Shown here piece after piece: positions 11,027-18,758 of a stretch of 64,000 nucleotides of DNA. Location of the stretch: contig NZ_JBHUHP010000001.1 of assembly GCF_042682525.1 (NCBI RefSeq), positions 248,001 to 312,000 on the forward strand, written 5' to 3'. The stretch comes from Blastococcus_B deserti (GTDB lineage: Bacteria; Actinomycetota; Actinomycetes; Mycobacteriales; Geodermatophilaceae). The position numbers were made by a program, and so were the translations under genes. The first letter of the stretch is position 1. Each line of letters starts with the position of its first letter. Under the pieces are notes generated by a model. The model did not search any database. It saw nothing but the letters and a program-made list of their open reading frames with translations, and was not told the DNA's origin.

Positions 11027-11212
11027 ATGGCCAAGAAGGCTCTGATCAACAAGGCGGCCCGCAAGCCTAAGTTCGCGGTCCGCGGTTACACCCGCTGCCA
11101 GCGGTGCGGCCGTCCGCACTCCGTCTTCCGCAAGTTCGGCCTCTGCCGGATCTGCCTGCGGGAGATGGCTCACGCGGGGGAGCTCCCGGGCGTGCGCAAG
11201 TCCTCCTGGTGA
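11027..11212 (+). CDS. rpsZ: 30S ribosomal protein S14, zinc (C+) form
   Basis: 61-aa short S14. A Cys-X2-Cys pair (CQRC) and a second (CRIC) 15 residues later form a zinc ribbon, and the tail GELPGVRKSSW is characteristic of type Z. Actinobacteria often keep a separate zinc-free rpsN paralogue for zinc limitation; none is in this window. The TGA stop is directly followed by a copy of the palindromic element. Confidence 0.97.
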   Translation: MAKKALINKAARKPKFAVRGYTRCQRCGRPHSVFRKFGLCRICLREMAHAGELPGVRKSSW

Positions 11213-11286
11213 AGGACCCGGCTGCCCCCCACGACACGCTTCGCGCGCCGCGGGTCCCTGCAGCCGGGCCGTTCCAGCAAGTCACC
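11211..11286 (+). repeat. Stop-adjacent palindromic element, copy 1 (rpsZ-rpsH)
   Basis: Starts on the rpsZ stop (TGAAGGACC) and ends GGCCGTTCCAGCAAGTCACC. Outer arms CGGCTG and CAGCCG enclose a C-run (CCCCCC) and an inner hairpin. It fills the first half of the 163-base rpsZ-rpsH gap, the only large break in the spc operon. Same architecture as copies at 18219, 33828 and elsewhere. Confidence 0.85.
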
Positions 11287-11375
11287 AACCGAGCACCACT
11301 GATCGCCGAGAGGCCCAGCGCCAAGTCTCCGGGACCCAGCGCACGAGGAACCGCGGCGAGAGAGGCACCACCACC

Positions 11376-11786
11376 ATGACGATGACCGACCCGATCGCGG
11401 ACATGCTGACGCGGCTGCGGAACGCCAACCAGGCGTACCACGACAGCACCGTGATGCCGTCCTCGAAGCTGAAGACGCACATCGCGGAGATCCTCCAGCA
11501 GGAGGGCTACATCGCGGGCTGGACGGTGAAGGACGTCGAGAAGGACGGCTCCACCTTCAAGCAGCTGCAGATCGACCTGAAGTACGGCCCCAACCGGGAG
11601 CGGAGCATCGCCGGCGTCCGGCGGGTCTCGAAGCCCGGTCTGCGGGTGTACGCGAAGTCCAACTCGCTGCCCAAGGTCCTGGGTGGTCTCGGCGTGGCGA
11701 TCATCTCGACCTCCACCGGGCTGCTGACCGACAAGCAGGCGAACAAGAAGGGCGTGGGCGGGGAAGTCCTCGCCTACGTCTGGTAA
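11376..11786 (+). CDS. rpsH: 30S ribosomal protein S8
   Basis: 16S rRNA central-domain protein; in E. coli the spc operon autoregulator. 136 aa beginning MTMTDPIADMLTRLRNANQA and ending with the signature STSTGLLTDKQANKKGVGGEVLAYVW. ATG at 11376 follows GCGAGAGAGGC. Preceded by the element copy at 11211. Confidence 0.97.
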   Translation: MTMTDPIADMLTRLRNANQAYHDSTVMPSSKLKTHIAEILQQEGYIAGWTVKDVEKDGSTFKQLQIDLKYGPNRERSIAGVRRVSKPGLRVYAKSNSLPKVLGGLGVAIISTSTGLLTDKQANKKGVGGEVLAYVW

Positions 11787-11800
11787 GGGAGCGAACGACA

Positions 11801-12340
11801 ATGTCACGGATCGGACGACTCCCCATCGCCGTGCCCGCCGGTGTGGACGTCACCATCGACGGCCAGACGGTCAGCGTGAAGGGGCCGAAGGGCACCCTGA
11901 ACCACACCGTGGCGGCGCCCATCACGGTGGAGCGCGACGAGGACGGCACACTGCGCGTGCAGCGGCCCAACGACGAGCGCCAGAACCGCGCTCTGCACGG
12001 GCTCTCGCGGACGCTGATCGCCAACATGATCACCGGCGTCACCGAGGGCTACACCAAGACCCTGGAGATCGTCGGTGTCGGTTACCGCGTCCAGGCTCGC
12101 GGCTCGGACCTCGAGTTCGCCCTGGGCTTCAGCCACCCGGTGCCGGTGAAGGCCCCGGAGGGCATCACCTTCGCCGTCGAATCCCCCACCCGCCTGCGGG
12201 TGAGCGGGATCGACAAGCAGCAGGTCGGCGAGGTCGCGGCCAAGATCCGCAAGATCCGCAAGCCGGACCCGTACAAGGGCAAGGGCGTGCGGTACCAGGG
12301 CGAGGTCGTCAAGCGCAAGGTCGGGAAGACGGGTAAGTGA
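11801..12340 (+). CDS. rplF: 50S ribosomal protein L6
   Basis: Two-domain 23S rRNA-binding protein near the factor-binding site. 179 aa, MSRIGRLPIAVPAGVDV, with the C-terminal signature KIRKIRKPDPYKGKGVRYQG. Ribosome binding site GGGAGCG. The stop overlaps the rplR ATG as TGATG. Confidence 0.98.
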   Translation: MSRIGRLPIAVPAGVDVTIDGQTVSVKGPKGTLNHTVAAPITVERDEDGTLRVQRPNDERQNRALHGLSRTLIANMITGVTEGYTKTLEIVGVGYRVQARGSDLEFALGFSHPVPVKAPEGITFAVESPTRLRVSGIDKQQVGEVAAKIRKIRKPDPYKGKGVRYQGEVVKRKVGKTGK

Positions 12341-12756
12341 TGGCAACCGCAACTACTCCCACGAACGGGAAGTCCGCCGGCGGCCACAAGCCGGTCGGCA
12401 CCGACATCAGCACGGCGCGCCGTGTCTCGCGGCTGCGCCGCCACAACCGGTTGCGCAAGCGCGTGGCCGGCACGCCGGAGCGTCCGCGCCTGGTCGTCAA
12501 CCGGAGCTCGCGGCACATCCACGTGCAGCTGGTCGACGACACGGTCGGCCGCACGCTGGCCAGCGCGTCGACGATGGGGCTCCGCGGCGCGGAGGGCGAC
12601 AAGTCGGCCCTGGCGCGCCAGGTCGGCGCCCTCATCGCCGACCGGGCCAAGGCCGCCGGCATCTCCGCGGTCGTCTTCGACCGCGGCGGGAACCGGTACG
12701 CCGGGCGGATCGCCGCCCTGGCCGAGGGTGCCCGCGAGGGTGGGCTGGACTTCTGA
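12340..12756 (+). CDS. rplR: 50S ribosomal protein L18
   Basis: 5S rRNA-binding protein. 138 aa from ATG 12340; a Thr/Gly-rich start of about 20 residues precedes the core RRHNRLRKRVAGTPERPRL, and VFDRGGNRYAGRIAALAEGAREGGLDF ends it (given in part: VFDRGGNRYAGRIAALAEG). The in-frame GTG at 12337 is less likely. The TGA stop overlaps the ATG of a 16-codon bridging ORF. Confidence 0.95.
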   Translation: MATATTPTNGKSAGGHKPVGTDISTARRVSRLRRHNRLRKRVAGTPERPRLVVNRSSRHIHVQLVDDTVGRTLASASTMGLRGAEGDKSALARQVGALIADRAKAAGISAVVFDRGGNRYAGRIAALAEGAREGGLDF

Positions 12757-12806
12757 TGAGCAGCATCGCCAGCACCGTGAACACGCAGATCGAGAGGGAC
12801 GTCTGA
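12756..12806 (+). CDS. 16-codon bridging mini-ORF between rplR and rpsE
   Basis: ATG at 12756 overlaps the rplR stop (TGATG) and TGA at 12804-12806 overlaps the rpsE ATG in the same way. The predicted peptide is MSSIASTVNTQIERDV. It exactly fills the 49-base gap between two genes that are otherwise adjacent, so a ribosome leaving rplR could reinitiate, cross the gap and reach rpsE. Whether the peptide itself matters is unknown. The GAGAGGGA near its end is also a normal ribosome binding site for rpsE. Confidence 0.45.
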   Translation: MSSIASTVNTQIERDV

Positions 12807-13420
12807 TGCCAGGACCACAGCGACGCGGCGGCGGCGCCGGCGGCGGCAACGACCGCCGTGACCGTCGTGACGGCGGGCGGGGCCCGGGAGGCGCGCCCGC
12901 CGAGAAGAGCAACTACATCGAGCGCGTGGTCGCCATCAACCGCGTGTCCAAGGTCGTCAAGGGCGGTCGGCGCTTCAGCTTCACCGCCCTGGTGATCGTG
13001 GGTGACGGCGACGGCAAGGTCGGTGTGGGCTACGGCAAGGCCAAGGAGGTGCCCGCGGCGATCGCCAAGGGTGTCGAGGAGGCCAAGAAGCACTTCTACA
13101 GCGTGCCGCGCATCGCCAGCACCATCCCGCACCCGGTGCAGGGTGAGGCGGCGGCCGGTGTCGTGCTGCTCAAGCCGGCCAGCCCGGGTACCGGTGTCAT
13201 CGCCGGTGGCCCGGTTCGTGCCGTCCTCGAGTGCGCCGGCATCCACGACGTGCTCTCCAAGAGCCTCGGGTCGTCGAACCCGATCAACATCGTGCACGCC
13301 ACGATGCAGGCGCTCAAGGAGCTCGTCCGCCCCGAGGAAATCGCGGCCCGTCGTGGCCTTCCCCTCGAGGACGTCGCCCCGGCCGCCATGCTCCGCGCTC
13401 GTGCTGGTCAGGGGGTCTGA
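12806..13420 (+). CDS. rpsE: 30S ribosomal protein S5
   Basis: mRNA-entry and decoding-fidelity protein. 204 aa from ATG 12806. The Gly/Arg-rich N-terminus (MPGPQRRGGGAGGGNDRRD) is typical of actinobacteria. The double-stranded RNA-binding-like domain has RVVAINRVSKVVKGGRRFSF and GDGDGKVGVGYGKAKEVPAA; the C-terminal domain has ARRGLPLEDVAP. The frame is open upstream, but earlier starts would overlap rplR extensively. Confidence 0.97.
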   Translation: MPGPQRRGGGAGGGNDRRDRRDGGRGPGGAPAEKSNYIERVVAINRVSKVVKGGRRFSFTALVIVGDGDGKVGVGYGKAKEVPAAIAKGVEEAKKHFYSVPRIASTIPHPVQGEAAAGVVLLKPASPGTGVIAGGPVRAVLECAGIHDVLSKSLGSSNPINIVHATMQALKELVRPEEIAARRGLPLEDVAPAAMLRARAGQGV

Positions 13421-13421
13421 G

Positions 13422-13601
13422 ATGGCACAGCTCAAGGTCACCCAGGTCAGGTCGTCGATCGGCTGCAAGCAGAACCAGCGGGACACGCTGCGTTCCCTCG
13501 GTTTGAAGCGGATCCACGACTCGGTCGTCCAGGAGGACCGTCCCGAGATCCGCGGGATGGTCGCGACGGTGCCGCACCTCGTGCGCGTCGAGGAAGTCTG
13601 A
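13422..13601 (+). CDS. rpmD: 50S ribosomal protein L30
   Basis: Small 23S rRNA-binding protein, 59 aa: MAQLKVTQVRSSIGCKQNQ, then RDTLRSLGLKRIHDSVVQED. Start lies one base after the rpsE stop. Exactly the usual length for actinobacterial L30. Confidence 0.97.
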   Translation: MAQLKVTQVRSSIGCKQNQRDTLRSLGLKRIHDSVVQEDRPEIRGMVATVPHLVRVEEV

Positions 13602-13614
13602 GGAAAGACTCGCT

Positions 13615-14058
13615 ATGACACTGAAGGTTCATCACCTGCGTCCGGCCCCGGGCGCCCACACGGCCAAGACGCGAGTCGGCCGCGGTGAGGGCTCCAAGGG
13701 CAAGACGGCCGGTCGCGGTACCAAGGGCACCGGGGCGCGCGGCAACACCCACGCGCGGTTCGAGGGTGGGCAGACGCCGCTGCACATGCGGCTGCCCAAG
13801 CTCACCGGGTTCACGAGCCCGAACAAGGTCGTGTTCCAGGTCGTCAACCTCGACCGCATCGCGGCCCTGTTCCCGCAGGGCGGCCCGGTGAACCCGGACA
13901 CGCTGGCCGATGCGGGCGCGGTCCGCCGCGGCCACCCGGTCAAGGTCCTGGGCACCGGCGACCTCGGCGGTGTCAAGGTCGACGTCCAGGCGCACGCCTT
14001 CTCCGCGTCCGCCGCCGAGAAGATCGGCGCCGCCGGCGGCAGCACCACCCGCATCTGA
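13615..14058 (+). CDS. rplO: 50S ribosomal protein L15
   Basis: Late-assembly 23S rRNA-binding protein. 147 aa with the Gly-rich N-terminus VGRGEGSKGKTAGRGTKG, then GQTPLHMRLPKLTGF and a C-terminal QAHAFSASAAEKIGAAGG. Last ribosomal protein of the spc operon before secY. The TGA is immediately followed by a palindromic element. Confidence 0.97.
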   Translation: MTLKVHHLRPAPGAHTAKTRVGRGEGSKGKTAGRGTKGTGARGNTHARFEGGQTPLHMRLPKLTGFTSPNKVVFQVVNLDRIAALFPQGGPVNPDTLADAGAVRRGHPVKVLGTGDLGGVKVDVQAHAFSASAAEKIGAAGGSTTRI

Positions 14059-14120
14059 GAGAGGACCCCCCTGCCCCCCGCCACTCGCGAGTTGCGGCTG
14101 GCCCCGGCAGGGGGGCCTTC
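14057..14120 (+). repeat. Palindromic element, copy 2 (after rplO)
   Basis: Begins at the rplO stop (TGAGAGGACC). Arms CCCCTG and CAGGGG flank the C-run and an inner CTCGCGAG hairpin. The 3-prime tail GGCCTTCTGCTG diverges from the usual GGCCGTTCCAGCACC. An oppositely oriented copy follows within 25 bases. Confidence 0.8.
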
Positions 14121-14140
14121 TGCTGCCGGTCCTGCACCAC

Positions 14141-14201
14141 GGCCCCGCCCAGAGGCTCGCCGCGAGCTCGCGAGCGGTGAGGGGGGCGGGGTCCTTCCAT
14201 T
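14141..14201 (-). repeat. Palindromic element, copy 3 (upstream of secY, inverted)
   Basis: On the minus strand it reads GGAAGGACCCCGCCCCCTCA, an inner CTCGCGAGCTCG hairpin, then GGGCGGGGCC: perfectly complementary outer arms CCGCCC/GGGCGG. It faces copy 2, so the pair brackets the rplO-secY gap. A TAACCT at 14204-14209 just beyond could be a secY -10 box, without a recognisable -35. Confidence 0.8.
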
Positions 14202-14234
14202 GCTAACCTCACACGACCGACTCGGGGAGGGCAC

Positions 14235-15545
14235 GTGCTGCAGGCGTTCGCCGCGGCGTTCCGGACGCCAGACCTCCGGCGCAAACTGCTGTTCTCCCTG
14301 GCGATCATCGCCGTGTACCGGCTGGGTGCCGCGGTGCCGGGGCCGGGCGTCTCCGTGGAGGCGATCAACAGCTGTCTCGAGATCGCGCAGGCCTCCGACC
14401 AGCGCGACATCTACTCGCTGGTCAACCTGTTCTCCGGCGGCGCGCTGCTGCGGCTGAGCGTCTTCGCGCTGGGGATCATGCCTTACATCACGGCGAGCAT
14501 CATCGTGCAGCTGCTGGTGGTCGTGATCCCGCGCTTCGAGCAGCTGAAGAAGGAAGGGCAGTCGGGTCAGGCCAAGCTGACCCAGTACACCCGCTATCTC
14601 ACGATCGCCCTCGCCGTCCTGCAGAGCACCGGCATCATCGCCCTGGCCCGCAGTGGGCAGCTGTTCCCCGGCTGTCCCGAGTCGATCATCCCGTCGGACT
14701 CCGTCTGGTCGACCGTCGTCCTGGTCATCGCGCTCACGGCCGGCACCGCGCTGATCATGTGGCTCGGTGAGCTCCTCACCGAGAAGGGGATCGGCAACGG
14801 CATGTCCGTGCTGATCTTCACCTCGATCGCCGCGCGCATCCCGGCCGAGGGTGGCGCGATTCTGCAGACCCGCGGCGGTGTGGTCTTCGCCGTCGTCTGC
14901 GCCTTCGCCCTGGTCATCATCGGCGCGGTCGTGTACGTGGAGCAGGCCCAGCGCCGCATCCCCGTGCAGTACGCCAAGCGGATGGTCGGACGCCGCATGT
15001 ACGGCGGGACGTCCACCTACCTGCCGCTGAAGGTCAACCAGGCCGGCGTCATCCCGGTCATCTTCGCCTCGTCGCTGCTCTACCTCCCGCAGCTGATCAC
15101 CCAGCTCCAGGGCAGCGAGACCGGTCCGGTGCGGCGGTTCTTCGAGAACTACATCATCGACCAGAGCAGCCCGGTGCACGTCGCGTTCTACTTCGGCCTG
15201 ATCGTGTTCTTCACGTACTTCTACGTGTCGATCACCTTCAACCCCGAGGAGCGGGCCGACGACATGAAGCGCTACGGCGGCTTCATCCCCGGCATCCGCC
15301 CGGGCCGCCCGACCGCTGAGTACCTGCAGTACGTACTGTCCCGGATCACCCTGCCGGGATCGATCTACCTGGGGACGGTGGCGGTGCTGCCCAACCTGTT
15401 CCTGTCGATCACGCAGGAGGGGCAGAACCAGAACTTCCCGTTCGGCGGGACGGCGGTGCTGATCATGGTCGGAGTGGGGTTGGAGACGGTGAAGCAGATC
15501 GAGACGCAACTCAACCAGCGCAACTACGAAGGGTTCCTGAAGTAG
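14235..15545 (+). CDS. secY: Protein translocase subunit SecY
   Basis: Channel-forming inner-membrane subunit of the Sec translocon. 436 aa with ten hydrophobic helices by eye; LGIMPYITASIIVQLL matches the TM2/plug-proximal signature and GRRMYGGTSTYLPLKVNQAG the cytosolic loop that binds ribosome and SecA. GTG 14235 follows GGGGAGGGCAC. The stop TAG overlaps the adk GTG (TAGTG). secY-adk-map is the usual actinobacterial arrangement. Confidence 0.97.
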   Translation: MLQAFAAAFRTPDLRRKLLFSLAIIAVYRLGAAVPGPGVSVEAINSCLEIAQASDQRDIYSLVNLFSGGALLRLSVFALGIMPYITASIIVQLLVVVIPRFEQLKKEGQSGQAKLTQYTRYLTIALAVLQSTGIIALARSGQLFPGCPESIIPSDSVWSTVVLVIALTAGTALIMWLGELLTEKGIGNGMSVLIFTSIAARIPAEGGAILQTRGGVVFAVVCAFALVIIGAVVYVEQAQRRIPVQYAKRMVGRRMYGGTSTYLPLKVNQAGVIPVIFASSLLYLPQLITQLQGSETGPVRRFFENYIIDQSSPVHVAFYFGLIVFFTYFYVSITFNPEERADDMKRYGGFIPGIRPGRPTAEYLQYVLSRITLPGSIYLGTVAVLPNLFLSITQEGQNQNFPFGGTAVLIMVGVGLETVKQIETQLNQRNYEGFLK

Positions 15546-16150
15546 TGCGCGTGGTGCTGCTGGGGCCTCCCGGAGCGGGCAAGGGCACCCAGGCGCAGAT
15601 CATCGCCGGCAAGCTCGGCGTCCCCGCGATCTCGACCGGCGACATCTTCCGCGCCAACGTGAGCGGGCAGACGGAGCTGGGCCAGCAGGCCAAGACCTAC
15701 ATGGACGCCGGTGACCTGGTGCCCGACGAGATCACGGTCGCCATGGTGAAGGACCGCCTGGCCGAGCCCGACGCCAAGGGCGGCTTCCTGCTGGACGGCT
15801 TCCCCCGCACCATCGCGCAGGCCGAACAGCTGCGCTCGTCGCTGTCCGAGCTCGGCCAGGCCCTGGACCGGGTGCTGGAACTGGTCGTGGACGAGGAGGA
15901 GCTGGTCCGTCGGCTCTCCGGCCGCCGGATGCTGGTGGACGGCCAGATGGTCCAGCGCGACGACGACAAGCCCGAGACCGTGCGGCGCCGCCTGCACGTC
16001 TACCAGGAGCAGACCGCGCCCCTCTCCGGGTTCTACGAGGGGGAGGGGCTGCTGGCCCGCATCGACGCCATCGGCGAGGTCGAGGAGGTCACGGCACGGG
16101 CGCTGCGGGCGCTCGGCGTGGCCGACGACGAGCGGCCGGGCGCAGACTGA
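15545..16150 (+). CDS. adk: Adenylate kinase
   Basis: Interconverts AMP + ATP and 2 ADP. P-loop GPPGAGKGT at residues 7-15, the AMP-binding STGDIFR near 36 and the FLLDGFPRT motif near 81. 201 aa with a short lid lacking zinc cysteines (SGRRMLVDGQMVQRDDDKPE). GTG start overlaps secY by one base. Tail after residue 180 is variable. Confidence 0.97.
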   Translation: MRVVLLGPPGAGKGTQAQIIAGKLGVPAISTGDIFRANVSGQTELGQQAKTYMDAGDLVPDEITVAMVKDRLAEPDAKGGFLLDGFPRTIAQAEQLRSSLSELGQALDRVLELVVDEEELVRRLSGRRMLVDGQMVQRDDDKPETVRRRLHVYQEQTAPLSGFYEGEGLLARIDAIGEVEEVTARALRALGVADDERPGAD

Positions 16151-16172
16151 ACGAGCGGGAGCGGGGACGGCG

Positions 16173-17030
16173 ATGACCTCGAGAATCCTGGGTCGCCTCC
16201 CCCTGCTGGCGAAGTGGAGTGGACGCATGATCCAGATCAAGACACCGCACGAGATCGAGCTCATGCGTGGAGCCGGGCTGGTCGTGGCCGGCGCGATCAA
16301 GGCCGTCCTCGCCGAGATCCGCCCCGGCGTGACGACCGGCGAGCTCGACGCGGTCGCCGAGGACCACATCCGGACCGCCGGCGCCGTCCCGTCCTTCCTC
16401 GGCTACCACGGGTTCACGGGCAGCATCTGCGCCTCTATCAACAACGAGATCGTCCACGGCATCCCGGACCGCCGGCGCGCGCTCGCCCAGGGCGACAACA
16501 TCTCGATCGACTGCGGTGCCATCCTGCACGGCTGGCACGGCGACTCGGCGGTCACGGTGACGGTGGGAGAGCCGTCCGCCGAGGACGCCGCGTTGCTGGA
16601 CGTGACGGAACGGTCCATGTGGGCCGGGCTGGCGAGGGCCGTCGCGGGTGGACGGCTGACCGACATCAGCTCCGCCGTCGAGCACACCATCACCGCCGAG
16701 TCCCATCCGTACGGGATCGTCGACCACTACGGCGGGCACGGCATCGGCACCGAGATGCACCAGGACCCGCACGTGCTGAACTACGGCCGGCCCGGCCGCG
16801 GCCCCAAGCTGGTCCCGGGCCTGGCCCTGGCCATCGAGCCGATGGTCACGGTGGGCGACCCGGCGACGGTGGAGCTCGAGGACGGCTGGACCGTCGTCAC
16901 CAAGGACGGGTCGCGCGCCGCGCACTTCGAGCACACGGTGGCCATCACTCCCGAGGGCCCGTGGGTCCTCACGGCGGAGGACGGCGGCGTCGCCGGCCTG
17001 GCCCCGTTCGGCATCACCCCCCGCACCTGA
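16173..17030 (+). CDS. map: Methionine aminopeptidase, type I
   Basis: Removes the initiator methionine; dinuclear-metal pita-bread fold. Key segments are FLGYHGFTGSICASINNE, DCGAILHGWHGDSAVTV (metal Asp), GGHGIGTEMH (metal His), LAIEPMVTVG (Glu) and FEHTVAI (Glu). 285 aa from ATG 16173. A second good start is ATG 16227 (MIQIKTPHEIELMRGAG), seven bases after GGAG, giving 267 aa; the choice is not certain. Follows adk by 22 bases. Confidence 0.95.
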   Translation: MTSRILGRLPLLAKWSGRMIQIKTPHEIELMRGAGLVVAGAIKAVLAEIRPGVTTGELDAVAEDHIRTAGAVPSFLGYHGFTGSICASINNEIVHGIPDRRRALAQGDNISIDCGAILHGWHGDSAVTVTVGEPSAEDAALLDVTERSMWAGLARAVAGGRLTDISSAVEHTITAESHPYGIVDHYGGHGIGTEMHQDPHVLNYGRPGRGPKLVPGLALAIEPMVTVGDPATVELEDGWTVVTKDGSRAAHFEHTVAITPEGPWVLTAEDGGVAGLAPFGITPRT

Positions 17031-17178
17031 GGCCCCCTCCAGAGGCTCGGCCCGAGCGTGCGAGGGCTGAGACGATGAGGGGGTCCCTCCGGCCGTCCTC
17101 CCCGCCCACGCACGCTCGGGGGACCGGGAACGGGTTCCGCCCCGAGCGGCCGGGGGAGGTGGGTCCTTCCTCACCCCC
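17031..17178 (-). repeat. Two degenerate palindromic elements downstream of map
   Basis: Covers the first part of the 379-base map-infA gap. Copy 4 (17031-17090) reads on the minus strand GGACCCCCTC, an inner hairpin around CCCTCGCACGCTCGGG, then GAGGGGGCC directly at the map stop. Copy 5 (17091-17178) has arms CCTCC/GGAGG around a longer G/C-rich core. Both are inverted relative to map. The rest of the gap, 17179-17409, contains a promoter candidate and no ORF with coding character. Confidence 0.65.
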
Positions 17179-17186
17179 GGGGCGGG

Positions 17187-17216
17187 TTGGAGACCAGTGG
17201 TGCCCCGGGGTACCAT
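17187..17216 (+). promoter_or_regulatory. Candidate promoter for the infA/alpha operon
   Basis: TTGGAG (17187-17192), an 18-base spacer and TACCAT (17211-17216) fit the actinobacterial housekeeping pattern TTGnnn-N16-18-TAnnnT. It lies about 190 bases before infA in a gap where transcription of the alpha operon is expected to start. The -35 match is partial. Confidence 0.4.
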
Positions 17217-17409
17217 GTTCTGTGGCGCTAGCGCCGTCCCGTCGTCGTGCTGTGGCCGCGTGACGCGGGACGCCCTCGCGAGAGCGCCGAGAGAAGTACT
17301 GCACCACCTGTTCTGCAATCACCGAGCGCGTCCAGTCGGTCTCCGGCGTGTGCGCGCAGCGACAAGCGACGGTGACCAGTACCACCGAGTCAGGGAGCGC
17401 GTTCAAGGC

Positions 17410-17631
17410 ATGGCGAAGAAGGACGGGGCCATCGAGGTCGAGGGTCGCGTCGTCGAGCCGCTGCCCAACGCGATGTTCCGGGTCGAGCTGCAGAACGGGC
17501 ACCGGGTGCTCGCCCACATCAGCGGCAAGATGCGGCAGCACTACATCCGCATCCTGCCCGAGGACCGCGTGGTCGTGGAGCTCTCGCCCTACGACCTGAC
17601 CCGCGGTCGCATCGTCTACCGCTACAAGTAA
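17410..17631 (+). CDS. infA: Translation initiation factor IF-1
   Basis: Binds the 30S A site during initiation. 73 aa, the standard size: MAKKDGAIEVEGRVVEPLPN, the OB-fold core NGHRVLAHISGKMRQHYIRI and RVVVELSPYDLTRGRIVYRY. Longer in-frame starts upstream would add non-conserved sequence. First gene of the infA-rpmJ-rpsM-rpsK-rpsD-rpoA-rplQ operon. Confidence 0.98.
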   Translation: MAKKDGAIEVEGRVVEPLPNAMFRVELQNGHRVLAHISGKMRQHYIRILPEDRVVVELSPYDLTRGRIVYRYK

Positions 17632-17711
17632 TCGCTCGGCCGCGTCGTGTCCTGGGAGTCCCCGGGCAGGCAGCGGTCGGCACACGATCTGAGGAATGAG
17701 GGGCGGCACCG

Positions 17712-17825
17712 GTGAAGGTCCAGCCGTCGGTGAAGAAGATCTGCGACAAGTGCAAGGTGATCCGCCGGCACGGCCGGGTCATGGTCATCTGCGACAACGC
17801 CCGGCACAAGCAGCGCCAGGGCTGA
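17712..17825 (+). CDS. rpmJ: 50S ribosomal protein L36 (zinc form)
   Basis: Only 37 aa: MKVQPSVKKICDKCKVIRRH, then GRVMVICDNARHKQRQG. The ribbon CDKC plus C and H is the C+ zinc motif. GTG start at 17712. Lies between infA and rpsM as in most bacteria. Too short for many gene callers. Confidence 0.97.
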   Translation: MKVQPSVKKICDKCKVIRRHGRVMVICDNARHKQRQG

Positions 17826-17839
17826 GGGAGTTCCTGAAC

Positions 17840-18220
17840 ATGGCACGACTGGCCGGCGTCGACCTCCCCCGCGAGAAGCGGATGGAGATCGCGCTCACCT
17901 ACATCTATGGCATCGGCAAGGCTCACGCCAAGGAGACCTTGGCCGCGACCGGCGTCAGCCCGGACCTGCGGGTCAAGGACCTCGGCGACGAGGACCTGCT
18001 GAAGCTGCGCGACTACATCGACGAGCACTTCCGCGTCGAGGGTGACCTGCGCCGCGAGGTGGCCGGTGACATCCGCCGCAAGGTGGAGATCGGCTGCTAC
18101 CAGGGTCTGCGTCACCGCCGCGGGCTCCCGGTCCACGGTCAGCGCACCCGCACCAACGCGCGCTCCAGCAAGGGCCCGCGCAAGACCATCGCCGGCAAGA
18201 AGAAGGCCGGCAAGAAGTAA
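17840..18220 (+). CDS. rpsM: 30S ribosomal protein S13
   Basis: Head protein contacting P-site tRNA and bridging to L5. 126 aa: MARLAGVDLPREKRMEIALT, YIYGIGKAHAKETL, GLRHRRGLPVHGQRTRTNAR and a Lys-rich tail. ATG 17840 lies nine bases after GGGAG; upstream in-frame starts would overlap rpmJ. A palindromic element abuts the stop. Confidence 0.98.
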   Translation: MARLAGVDLPREKRMEIALTYIYGIGKAHAKETLAATGVSPDLRVKDLGDEDLLKLRDYIDEHFRVEGDLRREVAGDIRRKVEIGCYQGLRHRRGLPVHGQRTRTNARSSKGPRKTIAGKKKAGKK

Positions 18221-18282
18221 GGACCACCCTTCCCCCCGCGCCTCGCAGGCTCGGCGCGGGCCCCTGAAGGGTGGCCGTTCCA
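18219..18282 (+). repeat. Palindromic element, copy 6 (after rpsM)
   Basis: Begins in the rpsM TAA (TAAGGACC). Outer arms ACCCTT and AAGGGT are perfectly complementary around CCCCCC and the inner CGCCTCGCAGGCTCGGCGCG hairpin, followed by GGCCGTTCCA. One of the cleanest copies. Occupies most of the 95-base rpsM-rpsK gap. Confidence 0.85.
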
Positions 18283-18315
18283 TCTGGCCACGAAGTAAAG
18301 GAACGAAACAGACTT

Positions 18316-18723
18316 ATGCCTCCCAGGGCTCGCACCGCGGCCGGCGCCAAGAAGGTCCGCCGCAAGGAGAAGAAGAACGTCGCCCACGGCGCGGCGCACA
18401 TCAAGAGCACGTTCAACAACACGATCGTGTCGATCACCGACCCGAGCGGGAACGTGATCAGCTGGGCCTCCGCCGGCCACGTCGGCTTCAAGGGCTCGCG
18501 CAAGTCCACGCCGTTCGCCGCGCAGATGGCTGCCGAGAACGCCGCCCGCAAGGCGCAGGAGCACGGCATGCGCAAGGTCGACGTCTTCGTCAAGGGCCCC
18601 GGCTCCGGCCGTGAGACCGCGATCCGCTCGCTCCAGGCCACCGGCCTCGAGGTGGGTCAGATCCAGGACGTGACGCCGCAGCCGCACAACGGCTGCCGCC
18701 CCAAGAAGCGCCGCCGGGTCTGA
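18316..18723 (+). CDS. rpsK: 30S ribosomal protein S11
   Basis: Platform protein near the E-site mRNA. 135 aa: MPPRARTAAGAKKVRRKEKK, HIKSTFNNTIVSITD, and the signature VTPQPHNGCRPKKRRRV. ATG 18316 chosen because upstream codons lie in the repeat tail. Confidence 0.98.
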   Translation: MPPRARTAAGAKKVRRKEKKNVAHGAAHIKSTFNNTIVSITDPSGNVISWASAGHVGFKGSRKSTPFAAQMAAENAARKAQEHGMRKVDVFVKGPGSGRETAIRSLQATGLEVGQIQDVTPQPHNGCRPKKRRRV

Positions 18724-18758
18724 CCGGCCACTGACGAGACGAAACAGGAGTATTTGAC

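Noticed and set aside
11104..11379. ORF spanning the rpsZ-rpsH gap
   Set aside because: It runs through rpsZ in another frame and then the palindromic element; no protein-like features.
13632..15509. 625-codon minus-strand ORF opposite rplO/secY
   Set aside because: His/Arg/Gln/Asp-rich shadow of real plus-strand genes; no domains or ribosome binding site.
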